Shown here one piece after another: positions 12,195-20,329 of a stretch of 25,217 nucleotides of DNA. A model generated the notes under the pieces. The model saw only the letters and a list, made by a program, of their open reading frames with translations. It made no database searches and was not told the DNA's origin. Source of the stretch: Solobacterium sp. Its GTDB lineage: Bacteria > Bacillota_I > Bacilli_A > Erysipelotrichales > Erysipelotrichaceae. The translations under genes and the position numbers were made by a program. How positions within the stretch are numbered: the first letter of the stretch is position 1; each line of letters begins with the position of its first letter. The stretch spans positions 1-25,217 of the forward strand of contig JABZMB010000016.1 in NCBI GenBank assembly GCA_015256455.1, written 5' to 3'.

Positions 12195-12698
12195 ATGGAG
12201 AAGAAAGTTTCAAAACTAATCAACGACCAGATTAACAAAGAAATGTACAGTGCTTACTTATATCTAGATTTTGCAAATCATTTCACTGAGAAGGGATTAG
12301 ATGGTTTCGCAAACTGGTATAACATCCAGGCTAAAGAAGAAATGGACCATGCATTAAAGTTCATCGCTTATCTACATGACAATGATGAAAAGGTTACTTA
12401 TGAAGCAATCGCTAAGCCAGAGTCAAAGTCAAAAGAAAATCTTGATGTGTTAAAGGCTGCTTATGCTCATGAGAAGTCTATTACAGCATCTATCAATGCA
12501 ATCTATGCTGAAGCAAGCAAGGTAAATGATTATCGTACAACACAGTTCTTAGATTGGTTTATCTCAGAACAGGCAGAAGAAGAAAAGAACGCTGCTGACT
12601 TAATTCAAAAGATGGAATTATTTGGAAGTGATCCTAAAGCCCTATACTTATTGGATCATGAATTCGCATCACGTTCCTATAAATCATCAGCCCAATAA
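12195..12698 (+). CDS. ftnA: Bacterial non-heme ferritin
   Basis: Ferritin oxidises Fe(II) and stores the ferric mineral in a 24-subunit cytosolic shell. At 167 residues it has the usual length and four-helix layout. Ferroxidase residues expected by alignment to E. coli FtnA are present one position earlier: Glu16, Glu49, His52, Glu93 and Glu129, with Glu48, Glu125 and Glu128 for the third site (EMYSAYLYL, KEEMDHA, WFISEQAEEEK). AGGAGG lies 8 bases before ATG. The superoxide reductase gene follows at short spacing without a terminator, so the two are cotranscribed for iron storage and oxygen defence. Confidence 0.95.
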   Translation: MEKKVSKLINDQINKEMYSAYLYLDFANHFTEKGLDGFANWYNIQAKEEMDHALKFIAYLHDNDEKVTYEAIAKPESKSKENLDVLKAAYAHEKSITASINAIYAEASKVNDYRTTQFLDWFISEQAEEEKNAADLIQKMELFGSDPKALYLLDHEFASRSYKSSAQ

Positions 12699-12720
12699 AT
12701 ATTAGGAGGAAAGAGTGAAC

Positions 12721-13095
12721 ATGAAATTTTTTATTAACAGAACAACAAAAGAAATTATCGAAGTAGTATTAGGAAACGACACAACATTCACATCTGAAGG
12801 ATCAGAAATGGTTGAATTAAAGGCTAATTCAACAGATGCTGCAGGAGAAAAGCACGTACCTGTGATGACAGTTGAAGGCAACACGGTTCATGTAGTTGTT
12901 GGATCTGTTCTTCACCCAATGACAGAAGAACATTCAATTCAGTTTATCGCTTTAGAAACAAAGCAGGGCGTACAGCGTAAGGCTTTATTACCAACAGACC
13001 AGCCAATCGCTGACTTTGTATTAGCTGAAGGTGATGAAGTTGTAGCAGCTTATGAATACTGCAACTTACACGGCCTTTGGAAGGTAGAAGCTTAA
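12721..13095 (+). CDS. Superoxide reductase (desulfoferrodoxin family), class III-like
   Basis: Superoxide reductase reduces superoxide to peroxide at a mononuclear His4-Cys iron site, a typical anaerobe defence. The catalytic ligands are visible in EKHVPV, VLHPMTEEHSI and CNLHGLW (three to four His plus Cys). The N-terminal stretch lines up with the desulforedoxin domain of class I enzymes (MKFFI..), but its four Cys are replaced (MKFFINRTTKEIIEV), so the rubredoxin-like second iron centre is lost, as in class III enzymes. ATG 12721 matches the family N-terminus. GTG 12715 is 5 bases after AGGAGG (12704-12709) and is a real alternative adding two residues. Electrons probably come from rubredoxin, which is not in this window. 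Confidence 0.9.
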   Translation: MKFFINRTTKEIIEVVLGNDTTFTSEGSEMVELKANSTDAAGEKHVPVMTVEGNTVHVVVGSVLHPMTEEHSIQFIALETKQGVQRKALLPTDQPIADFVLAEGDEVVAAYEYCNLHGLWKVEA

Positions 13096-13105
13096 TCAAA
13101 TACAT

Positions 13106-13128
13106 AAAGGAGAGAAATCTCCTTTTTT
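13106..13128 (+). terminator. Terminator of the ferritin-SOR unit
   Basis: AAAGGAGA (13106-13113) and TCTCCTTT (13118-13125) pair perfectly around GAAA and are followed by further T residues. Confidence 0.8.
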
Positions 13129-13171
13129 CATTGTATGAAAGTGATAGAATAAAGATGAAGTAGGTGGTGTT

Positions 13172-14077
13172 ATGAAGAAAAAAGTCATGTTCTTGTTTAA
13201 TCCTGAAGCAGGCAATAACGCAATCGAAAAGATTGTCTTTGATATTATTAAGAATCTAACCATCTTTGATTGCGAAGTAACTGTGTTTCCAATCATGCCA
13301 GATAAGGGTTTAGGTTCAGAGGAGATATTAATCAATCATGCCTCTGAATTTAAAACGATTGTAGTTTATGGAGGAGATGGAACCCTAAACCGTGTTGTGA
13401 ATATTATGATGCATCAGGATATTCACTTACCAATTGGTTATATTCCAGGTGGCACAACCAACGACTTCAGTAAAGCAATTGATGAAAATGGAACAATTGA
13501 ATCCTATTGTCGTACGATAGCTTTTGGTAAACCATTCTCTTATGATGTAGGTTGTTTTAATGGGACATTCTTTAATTACGTAGCTGCTTTTGGTGCATTT
13601 ACGGCAACAAGCTACGAAACATCTCGTGAGTCAAAGAAGATACTAGGATATGGAGCGTATGTACTCAATGCACTTAGTAATCTTCCAGCTAGTTTAACCA
13701 ATCGTACAAAGATGAAGTTTATTCATGACGGAGTTGAGGAAGAAGGTACGTTTGTATTTGGCGCAATCTCTAACTCACCATCTGTTGGTGGATTTAAGCT
13801 ACCATTTTATGAAGATTCCACACTAGATGATGGAAAGTTTGAAGTATTGTTAGTCGCTGCTTTAGATAATCTTGAAGTATTACATAACGTATTAACTGGC
13901 GTAGCGACAGGCAATATTGATCCAAAGTATGTACATGCATTCAAGACCGATAAGATTGAGTTTATCTGTGAAGAAAATACAGCATGGACACTGGATGGAG
14001 AAGATGGTGGTAAACATCGTACAGTTACTGTCGAAATTCATCCAAAATCAATGACAATTATGACAAGTAAGTCATGA
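13172..14077 (+). CDS. Diacylglycerol/lipid kinase family protein
   Basis: This 301-residue soluble protein of the DAG-kinase/YegS/DgkB family phosphorylates a lipid alcohol with ATP. Visible motifs are the N-terminal FNPEAGNN (residues 9-16), the nucleotide-binding GGDGT (67-71) and GYIPGGTTNDFSKAI (89-103), then the C-terminal domain with GAISNSPSVGGFKLPFYEDSTLDDGKFEVLLV. Family functions include recycling diacylglycerol to phosphatidate during lipoteichoic acid synthesis, but the substrate cannot be told apart from sequence alone. AGGTGG lies just upstream of ATG 13172. It is read alone or with the following TM2 gene 33 bases downstream. Confidence 0.88.
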   Translation: MKKKVMFLFNPEAGNNAIEKIVFDIIKNLTIFDCEVTVFPIMPDKGLGSEEILINHASEFKTIVVYGGDGTLNRVVNIMMHQDIHLPIGYIPGGTTNDFSKAIDENGTIESYCRTIAFGKPFSYDVGCFNGTFFNYVAAFGAFTATSYETSRESKKILGYGAYVLNALSNLPASLTNRTKMKFIHDGVEEEGTFVFGAISNSPSVGGFKLPFYEDSTLDDGKFEVLLVAALDNLEVLHNVLTGVATGNIDPKYVHAFKTDKIEFICEENTAWTLDGEDGGKHRTVTVEIHPKSMTIMTSKS

Positions 14078-14110
14078 TAATGTATAATAGGAACGTTGGA
14101 GGACATTCAT

Positions 14111-14503
14111 ATGGATAAAATTGTTCGTATTGAAAATCGTATAGTATCCGTTGGTAAGGCTGATGGAAGCTTAGAAGAATTTGATATTGCGTATTTTAAC
14201 TTCCCACCAAGAATTGGTGATTATGTTAATATCTATCGCAATGACGATAGTATTATCATCACGAAGGCTGAGAGTGTTTTTGATAACCGCTCTAATTCTC
14301 GTGGAGTAAATAAGACTACTTACGCTCTTCTTGCATTCTTCTTAGGTGTTTTTGGCGCCCAAGAATTCTATGCAGGTAACACGCGTGCAGGTATGCTTTC
14401 ACTTATTTTCTGCTGGACAGGTATCCCTGCAATTTATGGAATCTATAAGTTCATTATTGCGCTTTCTAAGCCAGCTGATGAGAATGGCTGTATCGAAATG
14501 TAA
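14111..14503 (+). CDS. TM2 domain-containing membrane protein
   Basis: This 130-residue protein has a soluble N-terminal half (about 1-65, strand-rich, starting MDKIVRIENRIVSVGKADG) and a C-terminal TM2 domain: two membrane helices with the motif TTYALLAFFLGVFGAQEFYAGNTRAGMLSLIFCWTG, where G-x-F-G-x-x-x-F-Y-x-G is the signature. Function of bacterial TM2 proteins is not known. The N-terminal part is a small beta domain I cannot name. GGAGG (14098-14102) is 8 bases before ATG 14111. A TGTATAAT at 14081-14088 suggests its own promoter with a very short leader. Confidence 0.8.
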   Translation: MDKIVRIENRIVSVGKADGSLEEFDIAYFNFPPRIGDYVNIYRNDDSIIITKAESVFDNRSNSRGVNKTTYALLAFFLGVFGAQEFYAGNTRAGMLSLIFCWTGIPAIYGIYKFIIALSKPADENGCIEM

Positions 14504-14504
14504 G

Positions 14505-14529
14505 ACGGTATTCTTTGAATGCCGTTTTT
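14505..14529 (+). terminator. Intrinsic terminator
   Basis: ACGGTATTC (14505-14513) pairs with GAATGCCGT (14517-14525) with one G-U pair, then a T-tract. It ends the TM2 gene. Confidence 0.75.
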
Positions 14530-14575
14530 CTATTTAAAGTGTTTATGAACATGTTTCATTAAGGAGGAGAACATC

Positions 14576-15451
14576 ATGAAACAATATGCACCAATCAAAG
14601 AAGGCAAAGTACGTGAAATCTATGACGTTGATGATGCCTTGATTATGGTAGCGACCGACCGTATTTCTGCATTCGATGTGATTTTAAAGAATCAGGTAGT
14701 AAACAAAGGAATTGTCTTAACACAGATGTCACGTTTCTGGTTTGATCTAACAAACGATATTGTGAAAAACCATATGATTACTACTGATGTACAACAGATG
14801 CCAGAATTTTTCCGTAACGAGAAATTTGCAGGTAGATCAATGTTGTGTAAGAAGTTAGAGATGTTGCCGATTGAGTGTATTGTAAGAGGATATATTACAG
14901 GTTCTGGTTGGGTAAGTTATCAAAAGGACCAAACGGTATGTAATATCAAATTGCCAGATGGTTTAAAAGAATGTGATCAACTTCCTGAGCCAATTTATAC
15001 TCCATCCACAAAAGCTGAGATTGGCGAACATGATGAAAATATCAGTTATGAAAAGTCTGTAGAAATCTTAAAGAAAGCATACCCAGAGCGTGGTGAAGAG
15101 TATGCACAAAAGTTAAGAGATTATACAATTGCGCTTTATAAGAAGTGTGCTGAATATGCACGTACAAAGGGTATTATCATCGCTGATACAAAATTTGAGT
15201 TTGGTCTTGATGAACATGGGGAAGTTGTACTAGCTGATGAAATGTTAACACCAGATTCTAGCCGTTTCTGGCCAGTCGAAGGTTACACACCAGGCAAGGG
15301 ACAACCATCCTTCGATAAACAGTTTGTTAGAGACTGGTTAAAACAAAACCCTAATAGTGATTACTGCTTACCACAAGAAGTCATTGATAAGACAATTGCA
15401 AAGTACTTGGAAGCGTATCATCTATTAACAGGTAAAGAACTTACTTTCTAG
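14576..15451 (+). CDS. purC: Phosphoribosylaminoimidazole-succinocarboxamide synthase
   Basis: PurC joins CAIR and aspartate with ATP to give SAICAR in purine synthesis. The 291-residue protein shows the family core: KEGKVREIYDVDD (residues 8-20), ATDRISAFDVIL, CIVRGYITGSGWVSYQ, TPSTKAEIGEHDENIS and LADEMLTPDSSRFWP. The length fits the longer PurC type (about 290 residues) common outside enterobacteria. AAGGAGG (14561-14567) lies 8 bases before ATG. It is monocistronic, bounded by terminators on both sides, with no other pur gene in the window. No recognisable PurR box is seen; an imperfect dyad TGAACATGTTTCA (14546-14558) precedes it. Confidence 0.96.
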   Translation: MKQYAPIKEGKVREIYDVDDALIMVATDRISAFDVILKNQVVNKGIVLTQMSRFWFDLTNDIVKNHMITTDVQQMPEFFRNEKFAGRSMLCKKLEMLPIECIVRGYITGSGWVSYQKDQTVCNIKLPDGLKECDQLPEPIYTPSTKAEIGEHDENISYEKSVEILKKAYPERGEEYAQKLRDYTIALYKKCAEYARTKGIIIADTKFEFGLDEHGEVVLADEMLTPDSSRFWPVEGYTPGKGQPSFDKQFVRDWLKQNPNSDYCLPQEVIDKTIAKYLEAYHLLTGKELTF

Positions 15452-15472
15452 CTGAGGAATACTCAGCTTTTT
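15450..15472 (+). terminator. Terminator of purC
   Basis: AGCTGAG (15450-15456) and CTCAGCT (15462-15468) pair perfectly with loop GAATA and a T5 tail; the stem starts within the purC stop region. Confidence 0.8.
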
Positions 15473-15519
15473 CTATGGGAAGATTCCAATAAATGTGTAT
15501 AGAAAAAGTGGAGGGTATT

Positions 15520-15873
15520 ATGTGTAGAAGGAAAGATTATTTTAGGGATTTATGTAAAGCATATCCACTACAAAAACAACTACAACAAGCACTTGAAATG
15601 AAGATGAAACGATCATCAGCAGATGAAACAGTTCAGAAACAATACCAAGCTGTTTTAAAACAGGTTGAACAAGTTGAGAAAATCATGCATTACATGAAAG
15701 TAGTACATGGCAAGATGGCAATGGATATGTTTGTGTCGTACTACATTGATGGAATACGACAAAAAGATATTGCATACCAATATCATATGTCCTTACGGAC
15801 ACTACAAAGACGTTTTCAAAGCTATCGTACTTTATTAGAAGAAGTATTTCGTCATCGTATCGATTGTGTGTAG
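15520..15873 (+). CDS. HTH protein, sigma-70 region 4/ArpU-like
   Basis: This 117-residue basic protein has a charged helical N-terminal half (QKQLQQALEMKMKR, then KQYQAVLKQVEQVEKIMHYM) and a C-terminal helix-turn-helix: VSYYIDGIRQKDIAYQYHMSLRTLQRRFQSYRTLLEE. The layout resembles small sigma-region-4-like proteins such as phage ArpU/RinA-type activators and DUF1492-like proteins, although no phage genes surround it. ATG 15520 follows GGAGGG (15510-15515); the longer frame from 15493 has no site. It is 38 bases upstream of a membrane zinc-ribbon gene in the same direction, so they are probably cotranscribed. The target is unknown. Confidence 0.6.
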   Translation: MCRRKDYFRDLCKAYPLQKQLQQALEMKMKRSSADETVQKQYQAVLKQVEQVEKIMHYMKVVHGKMAMDMFVSYYIDGIRQKDIAYQYHMSLRTLQRRFQSYRTLLEEVFRHRIDCV

Positions 15874-15911
15874 GAAGTGTTATAATCCTGTCATTAGAAC
15901 AGGAAGTATAT

Positions 15912-16322
15912 ATGAAAAGAAGAAATCGTTTGATTGAAAAACTACAGTATCGTCTTAGAAGAAGTTATGGCATGGATCGTCTCAATACACATTTGCTTGT
16001 ATTGATGATAGTTATTTTAGTGCTGGGGTTATTTGTAAAAAATAGTATTCCAGCACTACTTGCATTTGTAATCTTTGGCATATTTGTATATCGCTTTATA
16101 TCAAGAAATATCACCAAGCGCAGTATTGAAAATCGCAAGTATCAAGATATAAATCGCTATATCACAAGACAGTTTAAAGCGATTCGAAACAATGTTACAA
16201 ATAAAGAGTATAAGTACTTTGTATGTAAACGTTGCTATCAACTTGTACGTGTTCCTAGGGGTAAGGGAGAAATTTTCATTCATTGCCCACACTGTAAACA
16301 TGAGTTTTCTGCGAAAAGCTAA
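15912..16322 (+). CDS. Membrane protein with C-terminal zinc ribbon
   Basis: The 136-residue protein begins with a strongly basic stretch (MKRRNRLIEKLQYRLRRSYG), then two adjacent membrane segments (about residues 27-42 and 46-62). A basic linker and a C-terminal rubredoxin-like zinc ribbon follow, with two CxxC knuckles, CKRC and CPHC, about 20 residues apart. The basic N-terminus and linker suggest both ends are cytoplasmic, perhaps with nucleic-acid contact. I cannot name the family. AGGAAG (15901-15906) is 5 bases before ATG. The long in-frame start at 15864 overlaps the upstream gene and is less likely. Confidence 0.65.
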   Translation: MKRRNRLIEKLQYRLRRSYGMDRLNTHLLVLMIVILVLGLFVKNSIPALLAFVIFGIFVYRFISRNITKRSIENRKYQDINRYITRQFKAIRNNVTNKEYKYFVCKRCYQLVRVPRGKGEIFIHCPHCKHEFSAKS

Positions 16323-16397
16323 GAGTTTACCAGTGTTTATCGATTGAAAAATAGGTGAGTTAGTTATAACATACTACATAGAAAGAAGGTAATTGAT

Positions 16398-17732
16398 ATG
16401 TCGAATATGAATCCTGTAACATTACAGAAAATTAATACACTACGTGAGAATTATTTAAAGGATGAAAAGGCAAGAGTTGTTCGTAATGCCTTAGTAAAGA
16501 ATGATATCGGTACAATTAGCCGTAACTTTGATGCGGAGAGAAATAACCCAAATATCTTCTCCATTGATTTAAAGACAATGCCAGTCACAAACCAATATCA
16601 GTCTGGTCGTTGTTGGATTTTCTCATCGATGAATGTATTACGTGAACTCATCGCAAAGAAATACAATATGGCTGAGTTTGAATTATCACAAAACTACATC
16701 GCATTCTATGACAAACTAGAAAAAGCAAACTGGTTTATGGAATGCACACTACAGGAAATTGATAGTCCTGTAGGAAGTGATAATATGCGTTTCTTATTAG
16801 AGTGGGCTGTAGGAGATGGTGGCCAATGGAATATGTTGGTCAGTCTTGTAAAGAAGTATGGTATTGCGCCTAAGAGTGCGATGCCTGATACTTACCAAGG
16901 CTCCCATACAGCTAAGATGAATGCAATTCTGAATCGTCGCCTACGTAAGTTTGCGGTAGATAGTCGTAAGTTAGCTAAAGCTGGTAAGAAAGATGAAATT
17001 CCAGCATTAAAGGAAACAGCACTCAAAGAAATCTATGGTTTGATTGCGTCTTGTTTTGGTTTACCACCACAGGAATTTACATTTGAATACAACGATAAAG
17101 ATGGTAACTACCATGCGGAATACAATGTAAAACCACTAGATTTTTACGCAAACCTAGGAATTGATTTATCTGATTATATCAGTGTGATTCATGGACCTAC
17201 AGAGGATAAGCCATTCCATAAGACGTATACGGTTAAGTACTTAGGTAATGTCGTTGATGGAGAACAGGTGAAACTTCTCAATGTACCAATGAATGAGCTC
17301 AAAGCTGCAGCAATTGCGCAGATGAAGGATGGTTATCCAGTATGGTTTGGCTGTGATTGTGGTAAGGATGCTGACCGTGATACTGGTCTTTGGGATAATG
17401 CGCAGTATGATTATGCCAATACATTAGATATGCAGCTGGATATGACAAAGGCTGAAATGCTAGACTATAAGGAATCCGCAATGAACCATGCGATGGTACT
17501 AACAGGTGTAAACCTTGTAGATGAAAAGCCTACTCGCTGGAAGATTGAAAACTCATGGGGTGAAAAGATTGGTAACAAGGGTTACTTTATCGCTTCTGAT
17601 TCATGGTTTGATGAGTATACCTATGTTGTCGCAGTACATAAGAAGTACTTATCTGAAGCTTCTTTAAAGGCATTAGTAGAAGAGCCAAAGGAACTCTTAC
17701 CATGGGATCCGTTTGGAACATTAGCTGACTAG
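16398..17732 (+). CDS. pepC: Aminopeptidase C (bleomycin hydrolase family)
   Basis: PepC is a hexameric cytosolic cysteine aminopeptidase (peptidase family C1B) that trims peptides for amino-acid supply. The catalytic triad is visible: Cys72 in NQYQSGRCWIFSS, His364 in MNHAMVLTGV and Asn385 in KIENSWG; Gln66 of NQYQ gives the oxyanion hole. At 444 residues it has the standard length, including a C-terminal arm (ending DPFGTLAD) that self-processes or caps the active site in homologues. AGAAGG lies upstream of ATG 16398. A TTGAAA (16344-16349) and TATAAC (16365-16370) with a short 15-base spacer may be the promoter. It is monocistronic with a strong terminator. Confidence 0.96.
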   Translation: MSNMNPVTLQKINTLRENYLKDEKARVVRNALVKNDIGTISRNFDAERNNPNIFSIDLKTMPVTNQYQSGRCWIFSSMNVLRELIAKKYNMAEFELSQNYIAFYDKLEKANWFMECTLQEIDSPVGSDNMRFLLEWAVGDGGQWNMLVSLVKKYGIAPKSAMPDTYQGSHTAKMNAILNRRLRKFAVDSRKLAKAGKKDEIPALKETALKEIYGLIASCFGLPPQEFTFEYNDKDGNYHAEYNVKPLDFYANLGIDLSDYISVIHGPTEDKPFHKTYTVKYLGNVVDGEQVKLLNVPMNELKAAAIAQMKDGYPVWFGCDCGKDADRDTGLWDNAQYDYANTLDMQLDMTKAEMLDYKESAMNHAMVLTGVNLVDEKPTRWKIENSWGEKIGNKGYFIASDSWFDEYTYVVAVHKKYLSEASLKALVEEPKELLPWDPFGTLAD

Positions 17733-17751
17733 CTTTTAGAAACTAATTTAG

Positions 17752-17777
17752 ACCAGAAGAAAATCTTCTGGTTTTTT
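17752..17777 (+). terminator. Terminator of pepC
   Basis: CCAGAAGA (17753-17760) and TCTTCTGG (17764-17771), extended by an A-T pair, with loop AAA and a T6 tail. Confidence 0.85.
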
Positions 17778-17849
17778 CATTGTGATGCCGAACTGGGCGA
17801 TTCATAGTGTATAATAAAAATAATGAATTTTATTTGATTTGGAGGATGT

Positions 17850-18752
17850 ATGAAAACATATATTGGAATTGACTTAGGTGGTACAAATGTACGCGTTGCG
17901 AAGGTGACAGAATTTGGTGAAGTGCTATCCCAAGTAAAGGGCCCATCATTTGGTATGGAAGGACCAACAAAGGTCATGTCTAACCTTAAGGAAATGGTGA
18001 GAGAGATTCCGGGTTGGAAAGATTGTTCTGCAATTGGTGTAGGTGTACCAGGACCAGTTGATAAGAAGTCTGGAAGTATGGTATTAAGCACAAACTTAAA
18101 GGGATTTACGGGATATCCACTTGCGGATGAATTATCCAAGGAATTTGGTATGCCTGCATTTGTGGATAATGACGCAAACGTAGCAGGACTTGCAGAAGCT
18201 TTGGTAGGTGCTGGTAAAGATAAGAGTGTTGTTTACTATGTAACAATTTCTACTGGTATTGGTGGTGCATTAATCGTTGATGGCAAAACAGTATCTGGTA
18301 AACATGGTTTTGGCGGTGAAATTGCGAATATTATCATTGACCGTGACCGTGAAAAGTTTAATAACTTAAATGCTGGTGCCGTTGAAAATGAAGCCAGTGG
18401 TACACATATCACACGCAAGGCGAAAGAAGTGATTCAAGATAAGGAAATCTTGCATGCAGGTAATGTATTTGATTTGGCTGATGCAGGAGATGAAAGAGCC
18501 ATCAAGATTGTTGAAGAAGCCACAAAGGATTTAGGTCAAATGTTTGCGACAATCGCATGTGTATGTGATCCAGATGTCTTTGTAATTGGTGGTGGTATGA
18601 CAAAATCTGCGGATAAGTTCTTGCCTGCAGTAATTGAGAATTACAAAGCAATGTCTCATACAGCCTTACACAACACACCATTTGTGATTGCAATGCTAGA
18701 TGAACCTGGCATTATCGGTGCGGCGATGTTACCGATGAGTGAGGGTATTTAA
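17850..18752 (+). CDS. ROK family sugar kinase (glucokinase-like)
   Basis: ROK kinases phosphorylate glucose or related hexoses with ATP. This 300-residue protein has the N-terminal phosphate loop GIDLGGTNVRVAKV (residues 6-19), GVGVPGPVD, the catalytic Asp108 in VDNDANVAG, and the adenosine motif VFVIGGGMTKS. The zinc-binding segment normally reading GH..(x)..CxCGxxGCxE is replaced by GEIANIIIDRDREKFNNLNA, without any of the His/Cys ligands, so this is a zinc-less ROK member. Glucokinase is the likeliest activity given the motif set, but N-acetylhexosamine or another sugar is possible. GGAGG precedes ATG. A TATAAT at 17810-17815 is the likely -10. The DUF2779 gene follows 12 bases after the stop. 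Confidence 0.85.
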   Translation: MKTYIGIDLGGTNVRVAKVTEFGEVLSQVKGPSFGMEGPTKVMSNLKEMVREIPGWKDCSAIGVGVPGPVDKKSGSMVLSTNLKGFTGYPLADELSKEFGMPAFVDNDANVAGLAEALVGAGKDKSVVYYVTISTGIGGALIVDGKTVSGKHGFGGEIANIIIDRDREKFNNLNAGAVENEASGTHITRKAKEVIQDKEILHAGNVFDLADAGDERAIKIVEEATKDLGQMFATIACVCDPDVFVIGGGMTKSADKFLPAVIENYKAMSHTALHNTPFVIAMLDEPGIIGAAMLPMSEGI

Positions 18753-18764
18753 TAAAGGAGTTTT

Positions 18765-20243
18765 ATGTTTCATATTTCCGATTGTAAGAAATATACGCGC
18801 TGTCCCCGTTTGTTTGCGAATGAAATGCAAGCGGAAAAAAGAAAGTTTCAGCCATTTGTAAGATTGGATGAAGAGGTTAGTGAGCTAGCTTGTATTAAGC
18901 TAGGTGTAACTAACCATTTTCTTGGTAAACAGGGTGATGATGCTAGCTTAGCCATGAGTGCTTTACAGGAATATGACTGGCTTGTTAAAGCGCGCTTTGA
19001 ATACGAACAGCTACGTATTAAAGCACCATTCTTACATCGCAATCAAGATGGATGGGATCTATATTTTCTATTTGTTGGTTTATTTCCACATGCGGATGAT
19101 ATGCAGTTCTATTGTGATACGGTATGGGTATTAGAGGGATTAAATATTAGAATCAAAGATATTTATATGATCCATCTCAATAAAAACTATCGTAGAGGAA
19201 AAGAATTAGATCCACATCAATTATTTGTGGTTAGTTCTTCCTTCTATAATGATAAGAATAATCCTACAGTTGATGTGAAGGAAGCCATCTATGATAATAT
19301 GCATGACTTGCATTATCTTTTAGAACAGATGGAGAAGTGCAACCTAGAAACAGTTGGGGCAGCTGTAAGAAAACCGCAATGTATGACACGTCAAAAGTGT
19401 CTATATTATGATGATTGTTTCCCACAGGAAAAAGAGTTGCCAGATAATTCTATCCTGACACTGATAGCTTCTCGATATAAGCGAGAGATGTATGAAGAAG
19501 GCAGAATATATCTAAGGGATGCAGATCCAGAAAGAATCGAAGGCTCCGCACAGCAGTTTGCACAAATCCAAGCAGACCGTAATGGTGGTCAATACGTTGA
19601 CTACAACGCTCTCGCAAACTGGCTAGGTTATATTCATTATCCAATTACTTGTATTGACTTTGAATGGGAACGTTTTGCGATTCCACCATACGAGGGAATG
19701 CATCCATATGATGTCTTACCATTTGAATACTCTCTACACATCATGCATGAAGATGGTAGAATCGAACATGAAGTATATCTCAATATTCATGATAATCGTA
19801 AAGATATGGCAGAGCATTTAATTCGTGCAATTCCTAAAGAAGGTACTGTTCTTGCCTATAATGCAGAAGGGGCAGAGAAGATTCGTATTCAAGAGTTAGC
19901 AGATATGTACCCTGAATATGCAGAAGACTTGTTACATATCAATGCACGCATGGAAGATCTACAGTTGCCATTTTCAACAGGTGTCATTTACGATACACGT
20001 ATGAAGGGGCAGTGGTCATTAAAGACTATCATGTCAATGATGGATGATCCAGGCTATCACAATCTAGATATCCAACAAGGTATGGACGCTGTATTTGAAT
20101 GGCGTAATCTAGATAAGAATGTTGATAATGAAGACATTGAAAAGAGTATCGCTGACTTAAAGGCATATTGTGGTATGGATACCTATGCAATGACAGTTGT
20201 ACTTAAATGGCTATTTGAATTGGTTCAAAAAACTTCACTGTAA
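18765..20243 (+). CDS. DUF2779 family protein, Fe-S Cys motif and DnaQ-like exonuclease domain
   Basis: The 492-residue protein fits DUF2779, which combines an N-terminal PD-(D/E)XK-type, Cas4/AddB-like iron-sulfur region with a C-terminal DnaQ-like 3'-5' exonuclease. Cys13 (CPRLF) and Cys206, Cys212, Cys218 could ligate a [4Fe-4S] cluster. The C-terminal fold shows TCIDFEWE (Asp298, Glu300), PFEYSLHIMHEDG, GTVLAYNAEGAEK and CGMDTYAM (Asp472), consistent with an intact DEDD-like site. In contrast the expected E-V-K-S nuclease motif seems absent: the aligned stretch reads GWDLYFLFVGLFPHADDMQF. It starts 12 bases after the ROK gene and probably shares its transcript. A DNA-repair or RNA-processing role is inference. 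Confidence 0.75.
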   Translation: MFHISDCKKYTRCPRLFANEMQAEKRKFQPFVRLDEEVSELACIKLGVTNHFLGKQGDDASLAMSALQEYDWLVKARFEYEQLRIKAPFLHRNQDGWDLYFLFVGLFPHADDMQFYCDTVWVLEGLNIRIKDIYMIHLNKNYRRGKELDPHQLFVVSSSFYNDKNNPTVDVKEAIYDNMHDLHYLLEQMEKCNLETVGAAVRKPQCMTRQKCLYYDDCFPQEKELPDNSILTLIASRYKREMYEEGRIYLRDADPERIEGSAQQFAQIQADRNGGQYVDYNALANWLGYIHYPITCIDFEWERFAIPPYEGMHPYDVLPFEYSLHIMHEDGRIEHEVYLNIHDNRKDMAEHLIRAIPKEGTVLAYNAEGAEKIRIQELADMYPEYAEDLLHINARMEDLQLPFSTGVIYDTRMKGQWSLKTIMSMMDDPGYHNLDIQQGMDAVFEWRNLDKNVDNEDIEKSIADLKAYCGMDTYAMTVVLKWLFELVQKTSL

Positions 20244-20258
20244 AAGGTGAAGTTTTTA
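20228..20258 (+). terminator. Terminator of the ROK-DUF2779 unit
   Basis: AAAAACTTCAC (20228-20238) pairs with GTGAAGTTTTT (20247-20257) over 11 bp; the loop contains the DUF2779 stop codon. Confidence 0.8.
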
Positions 20259-20304
20259 TCACGGAATATTCACATCGAATACAAAAATAATCTGATTTAT
20301 GTTG

Positions 20305-20310
20305 TATAAT
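20305..20310 (+). promoter_or_regulatory. -10 box of hpf
   Basis: A perfect TATAAT sits about 90 bases upstream of the hpf start. No good -35 lies 17 bases upstream. The start would fall at about 20317, giving a leader of about 84 bases. Confidence 0.45.
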
Positions 20311-20329
20311 ATAGACATAAATACAAGAA

